DNA of 64,000 nucleotides from Scleroderma bovista (lineage: Eukaryota > Basidiomycota > Agaricomycetes > Boletales > Sclerodermataceae). Positions 24,332-34,864 of this stretch are shown here, piece after piece. Below the pieces are notes generated by a model, which was not told the DNA's origin, made no database searches, and saw only the letters and a program-made list of their open reading frames with translations. The position numbers and the translations under genes are program-made. Position 1 is the stretch's first letter; every line of letters begins with the position of its first letter. The stretch spans positions 1 through 64,000 of the forward strand of contig JAYMGJ010000255.1 in assembly GCA_037178675.1 (NCBI GenBank). Reading direction: 5' to 3'.

Positions 24332-26011
24332 TCACCGGAAGAGAGGAATATTGTAAGCATGTGGCAAGGTGGCCAAGGGAGGCATGGTGTTGGTATGAGG
24401 GAAGGTAGGAAGTGGCGGGCATGAACCTCCACACGAGCTACCAGCTTGACGCCAGATAGAGTCGGAATTGTCAAGGCGCGCTCCGGGACAGGATACTATG
24501 TATTGCGAGCTAGACAGAGAACAAGCCCCAGGCATTTCGTTAGTCCGGAGGTGAATAGGAGCGGAGCGTGGGGAAATAGCAAGAACGTTGCTTGGTACTG
24601 AGTAATATCGGGGTCCAAGTTGAGGACCTTGCATGCAACTTGCCGGAGATTGTCTCGAATTCAGGAGAAAATGTGTCGCAAGGGAATCAAGGCGCCCTTC
24701 AACCAGCTGGACTGAGGTCGAAGGGGAACGATGAAGAGGAGTGTTGACGAGGTCGATAGGTGGAAGGTTGTCGCAAACATAGTGCACATCGATGAGGTGA
24801 CCAGCGTACGTCTGAAACTGCAAGGAATCCTTAGCTTCCATAGCACTTGTAATGTCAACATATTCAACGACAGCTGTGATTGAACTATCCAAGGTATTGT
24901 GCGAAGACTGCAGAATCGCCATTTTCTTTATGGAGCCAAAGGGATGGAAGAGGGGCTGCAAATCAGAAACCTGCGTAAAGAGCAATGTCGGCAAGTTGGA
25001 TACAAGGAGCTTCGTCGCCGGGTTTGAGGTGATTGTCCAACAACTATTGAGAGGTGCCTCGGATGACTTCACATCCGGCAGTGGTGTGGGAAGAGGTGTA
25101 GTGACCGTAAGCGCTGCGCTGCGGTCACCGCCATCCAAAAACCCTGTCCAAAAGTCGTAATCCCGTGAATTTCTTGGCCGATTGTACGAACAAACCTTGT
25201 GAACGCTGGACAACAGCCCAAGAGACGTCAAGTGTGTGTCCCCTACAGGTCATCAGTAAAACGACAAATACTAGCATTTATTCACTTTATCTGTCTTCGT
25301 GACAATCCATTCATAGCTGCCCGAGCTTCACCATGAGATGACATAACGATGAAGCCACGACGACGGGATGAACTGTCAACTGTCGCCAGAATAACCGCGT
25401 GCGTCACAGTCCCAAAGGGCGAAAAGATTCTGGAAAATTCGGACCTGTCCAGGAGTCAAGCAAACGAATTGCGTCGGCAGCATGTACCTCACTTTGTGAG
25501 ATCAAACGGTAATCCAAGAACATAGAGATTCCGGCGGGTGTCACTGGCTGCGATGTTGCGAGGGCTTTCCTTGGGAGCCAACGAACGTAGAATCCCACTG
25601 CAGCGTACACGTATATAAGAACGTATAAGTGAAGGGGGAAGATAGTCACTTACCTGGAAATTTCGACAGGACTTTCAAGTTGGCTTGAGGTTCGTTCCCT
25701 ACGTGAGACGGTGGTTTAATAGCCATATCATTGTTCGTGAAGTACATGCCTTGTATCATTATCAATACATTCCGTAACTCCTAAATGTGGGATTGGGGAG
25801 CCTTCCTGGTTCGTGTCTGACTGTTGTACTGATCAGAAGTTCATTAGCTGTGTCATCATGATCCTGTAGTGCTACACTACCAATTTTGAGTGCATCTGCA
25901 AAATCGTAAGTTTCCAGAACTATAGGTCCGCAAAATATACTGACCATATGTCGGGTTGTTGTCATTCACAAGCGTGTCTGGGTATGTATCGCGGTTGATG
26001 GTCGAAGACAT
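24332..26011 (-). CDS. Two-RRM RNA-binding protein
   Basis: The start is MSSTINRDTYPDTLVND at 26011. RRM1 carries RNP2-like NLYVLGLPFDLT and RNP1-like RRRGFIVMSS, followed by IKGHTLDVSWAVVQRSQ. A splice then leads to GFLDGGDR. RRM2 has KLLVSNLPTLLF and a degenerate RNP1 (ITAVVEYVD), then GHLIDVHYV. The C-terminal 130 residues are low-complexity, rich in proline, serine and leucine, which suits a cytoplasmic mRNA-binding regulator. Estimated 450 residues. The unspliced frame at 25404-25649 is a shadow: the exon reads in another frame after an acceptor near 25545, or one near 25600. No precise orthologue name is offered. It diverges from the RAD51C-like gene. Confidence 0.8.
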
Positions 26012-26249
26012 GTTGTGGTGCGGCAGAATGTAAAAATGAGCGAGGATACTAGGGGTTCAAGAATAAAAGGCTCAAGAAGAGGCGTGAACTGTCTCAAGGC
26101 GACGGAGAGAGAAGGAACGGACGGCACGTCGGCAACACCCGCTCTGTCCCGAATACCTTATACAGACGCGCCATCACGTGCATTGACTTTTTAGGTCACG
26201 TGTTTGCGATAGGATGAATAGCAAATATTGAAGCAGAGAGCCAACTAAC
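26012..26249. promoter_or_regulatory. Divergent promoter with two TCACGTG boxes
   Basis: The 238 bases between the RRM and RAD51C-like starts contain CACGTG at 26175-26180 and 26197-26202, each preceded by T. They are spaced 22 bases start to start, about two helical turns. TCACGTG is the site of Cbf1-type bHLH factors in fungi. An ACGCGC at 26165-26170 differs by one base from the MCB core. Function is inferred from sequence alone. Confidence 0.5.
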
Positions 26250-27450
26250 ATGTCCAAAAAATTACTCCACTGTTCTGGCCTTCCGTCCTCTACCCAGACA
26301 GCTCTCAGATGCGCTGGGTATGAGACCGTTGGTGATCTTGTGAATGCATCGGCTGACTCCTTGTCCAAAGGTGCGTACTGTCACAACCTTCGTCTGGAAA
26401 ATGACATCGTAATCATCACAAGAACTCGGGATCTCAATCGCGGATGCTCAAAGTTTGATTTGTGCAACCCAATCACGGAAGGCAGTGCCAATGAGCCAGT
26501 CTGCGGCATCGCTGGCTAGAGCGGATGTCTTCAAATGCAAGTGGTCGCCTGTCAATAAAGTTCTTGGTGGCGGGCTTCCGCGTAGCCACATATTAGAAAT
26601 ATCTGGCCCCCCCGGAAGTTTCAAAGAATCCCTCGCTTGTGACTTTGTACGAGTGTTTATCGAGGTGAATGAAGAGGTCGTGTTTGTTGGTGATGATCCT
26701 CCCACATCGCATGTTTTTTGACGATAACTGAGCATCGTTTCTACACGGAAGACATGCAAAACATGACCAGTCCGCATGTCATCTCGGGATTACTTGAAAG
26801 TTAATCGCTAGTCCCACTCATTTTGCCAACCATCCGTAACTAGCGTTTCAGGTACAGCCTTGGCCAAAACTTTGGTGTACTACAGGCGGGTACACACTTT
26901 ACCAGATCTCCTCATTTTCCTCCACAATCTAAGTTTGGACGTTCATCCGAAGGTAAATACATCGAGTCCTTGTCTGCTATTTGTGAGGGCTGACACTGGC
27001 GTAAACTCAGACTGGGCTTGTGGTGTTAAATTCCCTCCCATTCGTTTTCCAATCCCACCCAAGTTTGTTGCCGTCAAAAAAGAACGTCATTTTGGGGAGT
27101 ATTCGGCAAAGTCTCTTGGAATTATGTGTGACCAAGAACTTAACAGTGCGTGGTCAAACATTGTAATCATGTAATCTCCTGCACACACCACAACTAGGTC
27201 ATCATTACTTCACAAATGGCGACCAAGATACTGCATGGCGACGGCTCGCCTGCAACTTTCGACTCTGGGACGAAAGCCATCATGGTTCCCCAACTAGGTA
27301 CTTGCATTCTTACTGTGAATGCCACAGACTGAAACAAGTCCAGGAACAAACTACTTACCATCAGGCCGATCATTCCGATTGATAATTGCTCCACAGTCCA
27401 GGGCATCTGGGTATCCTACGTTCACGTTCCAAAGGCATGTTTTACATTAA
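26250..27450 (+). CDS. RAD51 paralogue, RAD51C-like
   Basis: This is a RecA/Rad51-family protein expected to assist Rad51 filament formation in homologous recombination. The N-terminal MSKKLLHCSGLPSSTQTALR resembles the helix-hairpin-helix lead of Rad51 proteins. The core begins VLGGGLPRSHILEISGPPG. The Walker A position reads GPPGSFKES (26605-26631): the lysine is present, but the glycine before it is F and the T/S after it is E. The Walker B strand reads GLVVLNSLPFVF (27014-27049), with N where D is usual. The C-terminal VIITSQMATK, KAIMVPQLG and SFRLIIAPQSR blocks match the RAD51C pattern. All exon phases I could check are consistent, and the stop TAA is at 27448-27450. XRCC3- or RadA-type naming is possible. 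Confidence 0.8.
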
Positions 27451-27657
27451 CACTGATGCGGTAGAGTGGTTCGGATGGTATCTTCGCCGGCCAGCCAGCA
27501 ACGCCAAGATGCATCTTCAGAAGAGCACTATGTCCTGGTAATTACAAATGAACACTCCATACTGGTACACAATGGCTGACCGGTGGTATGGAACTAATCA
27601 AAGGATGACCTGCAGTAACTAACTCACGACCCGCATGCGATTCAGGTTCTACAGCAG

Positions 27658-28575
27658 CTAGAAGTCATTGGGCTTGGTAACGGTATCGTTTGGTGTAATG
27701 ATCATGTCCACTTTCCAATCAGAATCTGTAATGGGCACCTGTCCTGCATCCAGCAACTGTTGTTGTAGAGCCAATGCAACTGTGGATGATCCGTTAACAT
27801 GCAGTTATCATGAGGTAGCGGATAAATTTACCCAGGAGTGGTCGTGGCCTTTTGGCTGCAATGATGTAGGTCGATAAGAACCTGTCATAGTAACCTTTTC
27901 CATGGCCTAGACGCGACAAAGATTTATCAAACGCAAGGCCTAAAGCAGGCGAGAAGTCATTTGATCATGTGAACCTGGGCACACTGCATACACCTGCCTG
28001 GAAGCAGAATCACATCCAGGTTTTCAGCGCAGACGTCCGAAACTAGAATGTGTTTGGTTGAGGAGATGACTCCATTGGCCAGATCACTTACTGCTTTGGC
28101 GGTTCTCGTTCTTCCACTGCGCAGTGGGTTGTGGGATTCCCCACAAACCTATAGGTAACCCTTGGAAATCTTCTTCGTCATGCAGTCGCACGAAGTCCAT
28201 GCGGTCTTCTTCGGATACAATTGTTGGGACGAATAATTGCTTCTCTTTGGGAGAACTGCCTAAGATAAACAGACCTGAACACAAACGGCACCTCCGTACT
28301 TTGGTCTGCCAAAATGCTCATGATCAAAGATGTCGTCTGGGCTTCCGATGCAGGCATGCTGAGATAACAGCTGATTGCTCGGCAGCTTTGGAAGGCAGGT
28401 AGTGCCAGAACCTTAGCTGCAATAGCCTGAGCTGTTGGTCCAGTTCGATCAGTAGCATGAAAACTTTTAGAACATCCTACTGAAATTTACATTGAGATTG
28501 TATATCTGTCTCTGATACTTCTCGAAGCGTGGTTCCTATAGCCTTTCGGAGAGCCCTCTTGTTAGCTCGGATCAT
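27658..28575 (-). CDS. 5-formyltetrahydrofolate cyclo-ligase
   Basis: The enzyme converts 5-formyl-THF to 5,10-methenyl-THF with ATP, returning stored folate to one-carbon metabolism. Landmarks: start MIRANKRALRKAIGTTLREV at 28575, SCRAISCYLSMPASEA, KEKQLFVPTIV, RMDFVRLHDEEDF, LPIGLWGIPQP, LDVILLPGLAFD and the ATP/folate-binding RLGHGKGYYDRFL, then QVPITDSDWKVDMIITP. The junction between LLPG and LAFD uses a GC donor (intron 27940-27997); every GT alternative I tried leads to a stop. The short intron between ADQS and SSPKEK explains an apparent frameshift near 28290. The length is near the usual 200-250 residues. It diverges from PIG-P and converges with the RAD51C-like gene. Confidence 0.9.
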
Positions 28576-28836
28576 CGTGATCAATATAATCGGGTCTATC
28601 TTCGTCGAGGGTGAGTGCGAAGCCCAGTCAGCACCTGAAGTGATGCCCAGGGTCCAAGTCTGGAGTCTGACAAACCTCACCAAGTACTGCTGATCAGTTC
28701 TGCCACACTAGTACCCACTGCCCAGTACCACTTATCTCGAAACGCTCGGTTCCCATTCTTCGAGAGAGAACCACACTCTCGTGGAGTCTTTGTTCTGGGG
28801 GAGTCACTAGCTCGCATCTGGAAATGAACTGACAAG
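28576..28836. promoter_or_regulatory. Divergent promoter cyclo-ligase / PIG-P
   Basis: The two start codons are 261 bases apart and point away from each other. No clear TATA box or palindromic operator was noticed. The call is positional. Confidence 0.4.
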
Positions 28837-29397
28837 ATGGTTGGTCAAACCAAGCCGACGTCAGCTGTTTCGATCTCTGGCCACGATGGACACCGCAGTC
28901 GCGCTCCAGAATTCTACGGGTTCGTAGCTTGGACCTCGACGTCATTGGCGTTTGTCATTTTCGTCCTCTGGGCAATTCTTCCGGATGAACAACTTTACTA
29001 TCTTGGTATAACTTGGTATCCTAACCGGTACGTCTTCAGTGCAATGTATGTTGAAAAAGGCCATTATGACAGGTTAACAGCGAGTGGGCAGTCCTCCTGC
29101 CAGCGTACTCTGTCGTGCTTGTGCTACTCACGTACTTCACCTATTTTTCTCTTGCACTTACACAAACCCCGGCTTTTTCGGACCTTTGTGCGTTTGCTGG
29201 TGGGTTCATTGTTGCGTTTTGGTGGGGCTCAGCTCAAGTCGATCCTGTACCTAGACATCCAAGCACACCTATCTGCATCGAACGCATCTAGTCCTTATTT
29301 TCAACACGGGGATTCAAATTCCATCCCTGAACCGCATGATGTTCCAATCGGAGTGGTGAACCGGGTGTTGTACGGCCCAAGGGAATTTCGCAAATGA
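28837..29397 (+). CDS. GPI-GlcNAc transferase subunit P (PIG-P)
   Basis: PIG-P is a small subunit of the ER complex that adds GlcNAc to phosphatidylinositol, the first step of GPI-anchor synthesis. Signature blocks are PEFYGFVAWTSTSLAFVIF, LLPDE-like ILPDEQLYYLGITWYPNR, then EWAVLLPAYSVVLVLLTYF after an intron, then FSDLCAFAD and IPEPHDVPIGVVNRVLYG. The first and second blocks each form a membrane helix. The last splice uses the acceptor at gtacctag (near 29256), which restores the frame to DIQAHLSASN. Earlier acceptors run into a stop. About 160 residues, normal for the fungal family. In this window it complements the GPI-type GH16 wall enzyme functionally. Confidence 0.9.
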   Translation: MVGQTKPTSAVSISGHDGHRSRAPEFYGFVAWTSTSLAFVIFVLWAILPDEQLYYLGITWYPNRYVFSAMYVEKGHYDRLTASGQSSCQRTLSCLCYSRTSPIFLLHLHKPRLFRTFVRLLVGSLLRFGGAQLKSILYLDIQAHLSASNASSPYFQHGDSNSIPEPHDVPIGVVNRVLYGPREFRK

Positions 29398-29546
29398 CCT
29401 CGGATAGCAGTGCTTCTGTCCCCGTATACTGCATCTACGCTATTGTAACATTCTTTGACGACGTCAATAATACAAATGGATGTCTGCACCAGGCAAAATG
29501 CGCAATGTAGCGGTACAGTGAGGAAGACAATGTCCTGGAGGAGCCA

Positions 29547-31075
29547 TTACCAGTGACCATTGTGTACTGAGGACTGAATACAAGCATGTTGTTCTACGTC
29601 GTCGCGGGCGGCCAGTGTCAGTGGCAAAGGCAAGCTATTTGGAGGTGACGTCAGACAAAAAGGGTCGCCGCCACGCTGTACAACGCCCTGCGGAATCCAC
29701 CTATAGCCTCGAGATGGTTGCATCCCTGAATCGTGTACATCATTCACTACAGGCTGTTCAAACCCAATACTGTATGCTGAGGTGGGCGGCGTATCGCAGA
29801 TAGCTGGATTGAGGCCATGGGTCTTGAGATGTCGCTTCGCATTTGAACGAACTGTGAAACTCCTATCGCAATTCGAAACTGTACACTTGAATGCTGTCAA
29901 TTGATTGAAATGAACATCAGAATAGACGACAGAAAGTAAGCTGACTCATACGTTTTTCTCCCGAATGTGAATTCATATGTGTTGATAAGCCACTCGGCCG
30001 TGGAAACTTCTTGCCGCACTCCAGACACTCGTGCATTTTGGGCCTGAGCTTTTTGCCTGATTTCGACCTGCATGTGGTGGAGCGCGAACACTTCCGGGGT
30101 GAGGTCTGTGGCGTTGGGACTAAACATGAATGGCTCGTCCCAATCACCGTCTCACTGTTACGATGACCTTGTTTAACGGGGTGTGCACCGTCCAGAATGA
30201 TGTCCTTGTGGGATTCAGGGGTGGATGGAGTGAGAGATCCTGCACTGTCGGTGTCATCGTCCCCAGATAATTCGGTATTTTGGAGGCTTTGAATTATCTG
30301 TTCGTTTTCTGGGTCTTCGACGGGCCGCAGCAAGTTGTTGGACAGCTGGAGGGTTAATAAAGCTGGTCCCACACGTGGGGAAGTGTATGGGACGTAGGAA
30401 AACATAGAAGAGTTGACCGACGAAGGAATCCGGACTGGATTCACCAATGGCGACATCAGCATGCTTTCCTCCGCATTGGAGTCACCGAAGCAGTTATCAG
30501 GGCAGCTTTCTGCCCATGAACTGACCGGTGACTCCACCGCGTTATGCTGTAGTTGGCACAAAAGGAAATGGTTGGCCTGCTGTCTCGCTTCAGATGCGTC
30601 CGCAGCGAGGACGTTGGATGCTCACCCAAGTACCTTCCGGTGCGCTTGAACTCCTTTCTGATGCTACAGATAATGGTTGCCCAGGAGTTGCATACAGCCC
30701 CAGTGAATCTCTACAGGGGACCATGCTGAGACCAGCAGGGATATAGGCCATGGGGGAATATCGCTGCAAGGACTCCGATTGGTCGATGGGATGAACAGAG
30801 GGGCCAACGATGAGATGGTGATGAGGGAGCATGTCGCCACCGGGGCTTTCCATGTTGGCTGAGTTACTGGTGATGGTGGATTGAAGGGAAGCACGCTGCG
30901 CCACATCATCTGTGTGGGGGCGGATATGCACTCGAGGAGAATTGGTGGTCCAGGGCAAATTTGGCAGAATTCTAGATAAATCTTCCCCGAGAGCACTGGA
31001 GGGCGGTGTTGAGCGATTTCTGGGGACAGGATGCGGAGGAATATAGTGTATTCTGGTGGGAGATTTCCCAGTCAT
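29547..31075 (-). CDS. C2H2 zinc-finger transcription factor
   Basis: Three exons joined by GT..AG introns give about 470 residues. Two adjacent C2H2 fingers sit near the C-terminal third. Finger 1 is HECLECGKKFPRPSGLSTH and ends in HMNSH (C-x2-C-x12-H-x3-H). The linker is SGEKP. Finger 2 is FKCTVSNCDRSFTVRSNAKR and ends in HLKTH (C-x4-C-x12-H-x3-H). The intron falls inside the linker codon for proline. The first 350 residues are proline/serine-rich with no fold visible, and a basic stretch (SKSGKKLRPK) precedes finger 1. This architecture is common among Agaricomycete regulators, but the target genes cannot be inferred. The start MTGKSPTRIHYIPPHP is the first ATG of the open exon. Confidence 0.85.
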
Positions 31076-32248
31076 GGAGGATCGCAGGATAATACTGAAC
31101 AGAAAATCATCCCAATGGCCATTGTAGCTAGACAGAAGTTGGGCACCTACCAGAGCGTGCCGCTAACTACCTTATTCTTCACCGTGGAAAAGGGTGCAAA
31201 TCCGCGACAATAAGACAGTAGAGATGCTGTGGGGAAGACGGTGCATCGAAAGAGTGCCGAATAAAAGGGCTAGCAAACATGCTCACGGGACGCATGATCG
31301 AGCGAGAAAGACATGTGTGCGAGGAATGAGCTTCAACGGTCAGGATGGCGGGGCGCCTTTCCTACCTGCAACGAGGAAAGCCACCACACCATCAAACCGT
31401 AAAAGTCCATCCCCCCTGTTTTGAATAATTACCACAGGTTAGGCAGCCCTTCCAGTGCCAAATTAAAGAACCCAGGCGCAGCAGATAGCGCCAGATAGCA
31501 TCAGCCCATTCTCCCGCAGAGACCCACTGGTGACCAACCCCACCCAGGCTCCAGCGCGCCAGCTACAAACGTTTACTTGGGCCATTGCATCAGGGAGGCG
31601 GTACGCTAATCTCCCCATGATGCCCTGAGCTGCGCACTCGCCCATTGGCAGCCATTATTACAAGACTGCCGTTCAGACGCATTTCGTTTCCCGGCCCGCT
31701 GCGGCTGTAGCCCAGGGTAGGCGATGGACGTGGACAAGTATCTACTCCCTGGTGATGGTAGACCCTAATGGCTAATTACAACTCCGCGACACTTGCGTGG
31801 CGTCGGTCGTCCAACGATGCAGTTCGCCACAACACGTATGTCCAAGCAGCTGCACCAAATTGCATAAAAATTTGTCACTAAATACATTTGTTATCGGAGG
31901 ATGCATGATGCCAATGCCAGAAACGACTGAACTACGTGCTTGTCCATCTTGGTCCTTAGTCAGGCCATTCCAAAACCCCACCATTGACACCGTGATACGG
32001 ATGTGCCAGTGACGGCTGGGTGTCGCTGCTACGAGTTTATCATCTCGTGCCTGTTTTATGAATGTGTGCGATGCAGGTCGCCGGATATGATGTGGCGATT
32101 GCACCCGGCGGCTGGAGGCAATGAGTCATTTACGTTCCCCTACAGCAAAATCTGGCTAGCAATACACCTCAGTCGAGTCACTTCCGTTAACCTCCTTAAG
32201 GTCAACAACCATACAACTCGATCAAGCCTTGATGCCCATCTTGGGTTA
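31076..32248. other. Intergenic, no gene seen
   Basis: About 1.2 kb between the zinc-finger gene and the 3' end of EXO1. It holds the zinc-finger promoter. Short frames on both strands carry no recognisable content and no repeat was noticed. Confidence 0.5.
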
Positions 32249-34782
32249 TCAATTCCAAAGCGTCTGTTGGGAGAGCTTCAACGTTTTCGGGGCGCTGTGG
32301 CTACCGTGACGAGCAGACGGTTTTGGTTTGGCACGTGCAGACCGGTAACCAGGTTGACGGCCAGTTGGAGTGATCGTACTTTCGATCCGCCTTAAGTTAG
32401 GTGGTTTCTGACGCAATGAAAAAGATCACAACGCCGAATTAATGGACCAAGCATTTCTCGAAGGGATCTGACTCACCGTCACAGTACTCGGTGCTTGTTT
32501 CAACGCCCACTTGTTCCACCAACCATTTGCGACGATCTCTGCAGGAGATCCACACAGCTGTGTCTCCACGCAAAAGTCCTCATCCGCCATCACCTCATCG
32601 ATGAATGTGGATACACTGGCTATCGGGTCTTCTGGAGTCACAAGTCCAGTGGTCGAGGGGGTCGACGTGGCCGATCGTTCATATGATTTGGCTGGGCTTG
32701 TTGGAGTAGCGATGCTTAGAAAGTCTCGAAGATCGGGACCATATATTTCATCCGGTCCAACCGGTGATGGTGTACTGCGAACTAGCACCTTTGCGGAGGC
32801 TGTATCAAAAGAGCCAGGGGCACCTTTTCTGCGTAGCATTGCTACAGGGCTCGAAACGATGTCGGCTCCAAAGTCGTCACCTGTCGTATACACGCCTCGT
32901 GATTCCTCGTGCGGATGCCGCACGGGAGAAGATAAGTCAGGTGTCGCTGAACGGAAGTATGATGGCGCCGGTGATATGTACCCGTCCTCTTGGTTTACGG
33001 GATTTGGAACTTCATCAGGTTCGCAGGCCAAATGACCACAGGGACTGATATTCTCCTTGGCGTGCGTTGGAAACGTGTGTTTGCTGGATCCTTGGTCATG
33101 AAGGCCATACCGAGGATTTGGGACAAAATCCGAGACACTGCTGCTTGTAGATGCGCGCCTGTCTGGCATTCTAGAGCTCGTCGAATCACGCGGTTGTTTG
33201 CTGGCACCTGCACCTACACCCTTGCACTCCACCTTCATCCTCTTTACGGCCAGGTCTTCGTCCAAAACATCGGAGAGCGACCTCTTTCCGCTATTCGTTC
33301 CGACCGAGGCTTTCTTAGTGGGCATAGAATTGCTACGAGACAACTTTAACGCTGGTTTTTGGGCTGGACCCACGAGCGGAGTATCGATCAACTTTTATCA
33401 CCTCACAGTCGAAAGTAAAAAAGACTCACAAAAGAAGGAGAGAAGAGTCCCATTACTGCAGTCCGCTTTGGCCTTCCCTTTGGCCTTCATTATCTCAGGC
33501 CGACTTCGACTGATATCATTGAATTGGAGTGTCCTGAGTGCATGGGGCATAAAGCTAGGGTTGGTGTCAACAATGTCTAGCAGTGTGACAGGGTCGACCT
33601 CCCCAAGTGCAATAGGTTTTGCTAAGGAGGGTTCCAAGTCTCTACCAGATCCCATCAGTGAGTCGGATGGTCCAGGCAATGAATAATCATCAAACACCTG
33701 CCAATGTATGTCTCCATCTCCACATCATATGTTCGCTCTGTGGGTAATTCTGTGAGGGTGACGAGTTTTTCGTCCAGAGGACAGTAAACTCGTTGGTACA
33801 GAAATACTTTTTCGGCCAAGTGAAAAGCGTCGAGGTAGCCCTTGGGGACTGATTTCTTTCCATCCAACCTCAATGCTCGGATGACTTGCTCGACAGAACG
33901 GTGCTTCCGAAGCAGCGACCACGCAGTCTTTAGGCCAACCCCGGGGATGCTAGGGAGGTAGTCGCAGCCGCTGAGGATCGCCATAGCGCGAAATTGGGCA
34001 TCCGTCCATCCCGCAAGAGAAATTCCTCCTTCAGCCGCGGTCACAGAACTAAAATCTGTTCGGCTTATGCTGGTGACCGTGCTCGAGGCAAAATCAAATT
34101 TGAACAAAACGTTGCGGCACCCGAATACCAGTAAGTCGGAATCCTCTGTGATAATGCCATCCACAAGTCCTATGCGCTCCAAGTAGGCCATTTGAGCATC
34201 TGCTTCGTAAGGTGCAACCACATATTGTATCCCTTCTGCTCGGAGTGCCTAGAGGAATATTCGGGTCAACGTCTAGTCTACCCCTTTCAAGCGGGGGCAT
34301 CAGAGTTACCTTGATGAATTGATAAGCCATTTGAGGTGTGACATCGACGCACTTGGCGTAGAATTCCCTGGCTTGACTTTGCTTACCATCTGCCGCTAGG
34401 GCCTTGGCCTTTGCAAGATTCTCTTCCCTCCGCTGTTTGCGTCCGCTTTCGGTCCCCTGCTTAGCCGGGAGAGGACCACCATCAAACACGACGTATGGTT
34501 GAATATTATGGTGGCGCAGGAGGCGGATACGTTGCATCGCGTAGTCAACATACCTTCAAGCAGAGAGCCGCGTCAATATAGACCGACGGAAGAAAGGATT
34601 ATGGGCAAATGCCATGCTCACCTTTTTGTACTCTTCCCTGTAGCTAGCTCCGTGGCACATGTGTAGATCCCCCGATGCAACCACACATACGCATCGACTG
34701 CGAGTGTCTGTCCAGAAAAGTCCGAAAGATGCCTGGTGACCTGAATGGGCTTTAGAACTGTTAGAAGACCAGATATACCCAT
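32249..34782 (-). CDS. EXO1: Exonuclease 1
   Basis: Exo1 is a 5'-3' exonuclease/flap endonuclease of mismatch repair and double-strand-break resection. The start at 34782 opens with MGISGLL and continues TLAVDAYVWLHRGIYTCATE, the XPG N-domain with a metal-binding aspartate. Next come IQPYVVFDGGPLPAK and the internal XPG domain APYEADAQMAYLER with DGIITEDSDLLVFGC, supplying catalytic E and D residues. The helix-two-turn-helix region is ILSGCDYLPSIPGVGLKTAW. The C-terminal half is a long serine/proline-rich tail. I extend it through an in-phase GT..AG intron after STVT to a final exon of about 55 residues ending LSQQTLWN at 32249. A simpler model stops at 32426. About 730 residues, apparently intact. 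Confidence 0.92.
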
Positions 34783-34836
34783 CCTTGACAGAAGCAAATC
34801 CAGGCAATGCTAAGTCCTTAGCATTCGGTGGACCGT

Positions 34837-34864
34837 ACGCGTAAATAAACATAAACAGACGCGT
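34837..34864. promoter_or_regulatory. Two MCB-like ACGCGT sites upstream of EXO1
   Basis: ACGCGT occurs at 34837-34842 and again at 34859-34864, 55-82 bases upstream of the EXO1 start. The hexamer is the core MBF site in fungi. Two copies within 28 bases are far above chance for a six-base word (one per 4,096 bases). Regulation by MBF is inference. Confidence 0.5.

Noticed and set aside
22450..25160. Several plus-strand open frames over 90 codons
   Set aside because: They lie antisense to well-supported exons of the UNC80-like and RRM genes and show no family features.
25404..25649. Open minus-strand frame of 81 codons within the RRM gene
   Set aside because: It is the wrong frame of a real exon. 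The correct frame reads NLYVLGLPFDLT of RRM1 after splicing.
28230..28300. Apparent frameshift in the 5-formyl-THF cyclo-ligase
   Set aside because: A 46-base GT..AG intron within this stretch joins ADQS to SSPKEKQLFVP in phase.
29200..29260. Apparent frameshift and stop in PIG-P after the second membrane helix
   Set aside because: Using the acceptor at gtacctag near 29256 restores the frame to DIQAHLSASN and the conserved C-terminus.
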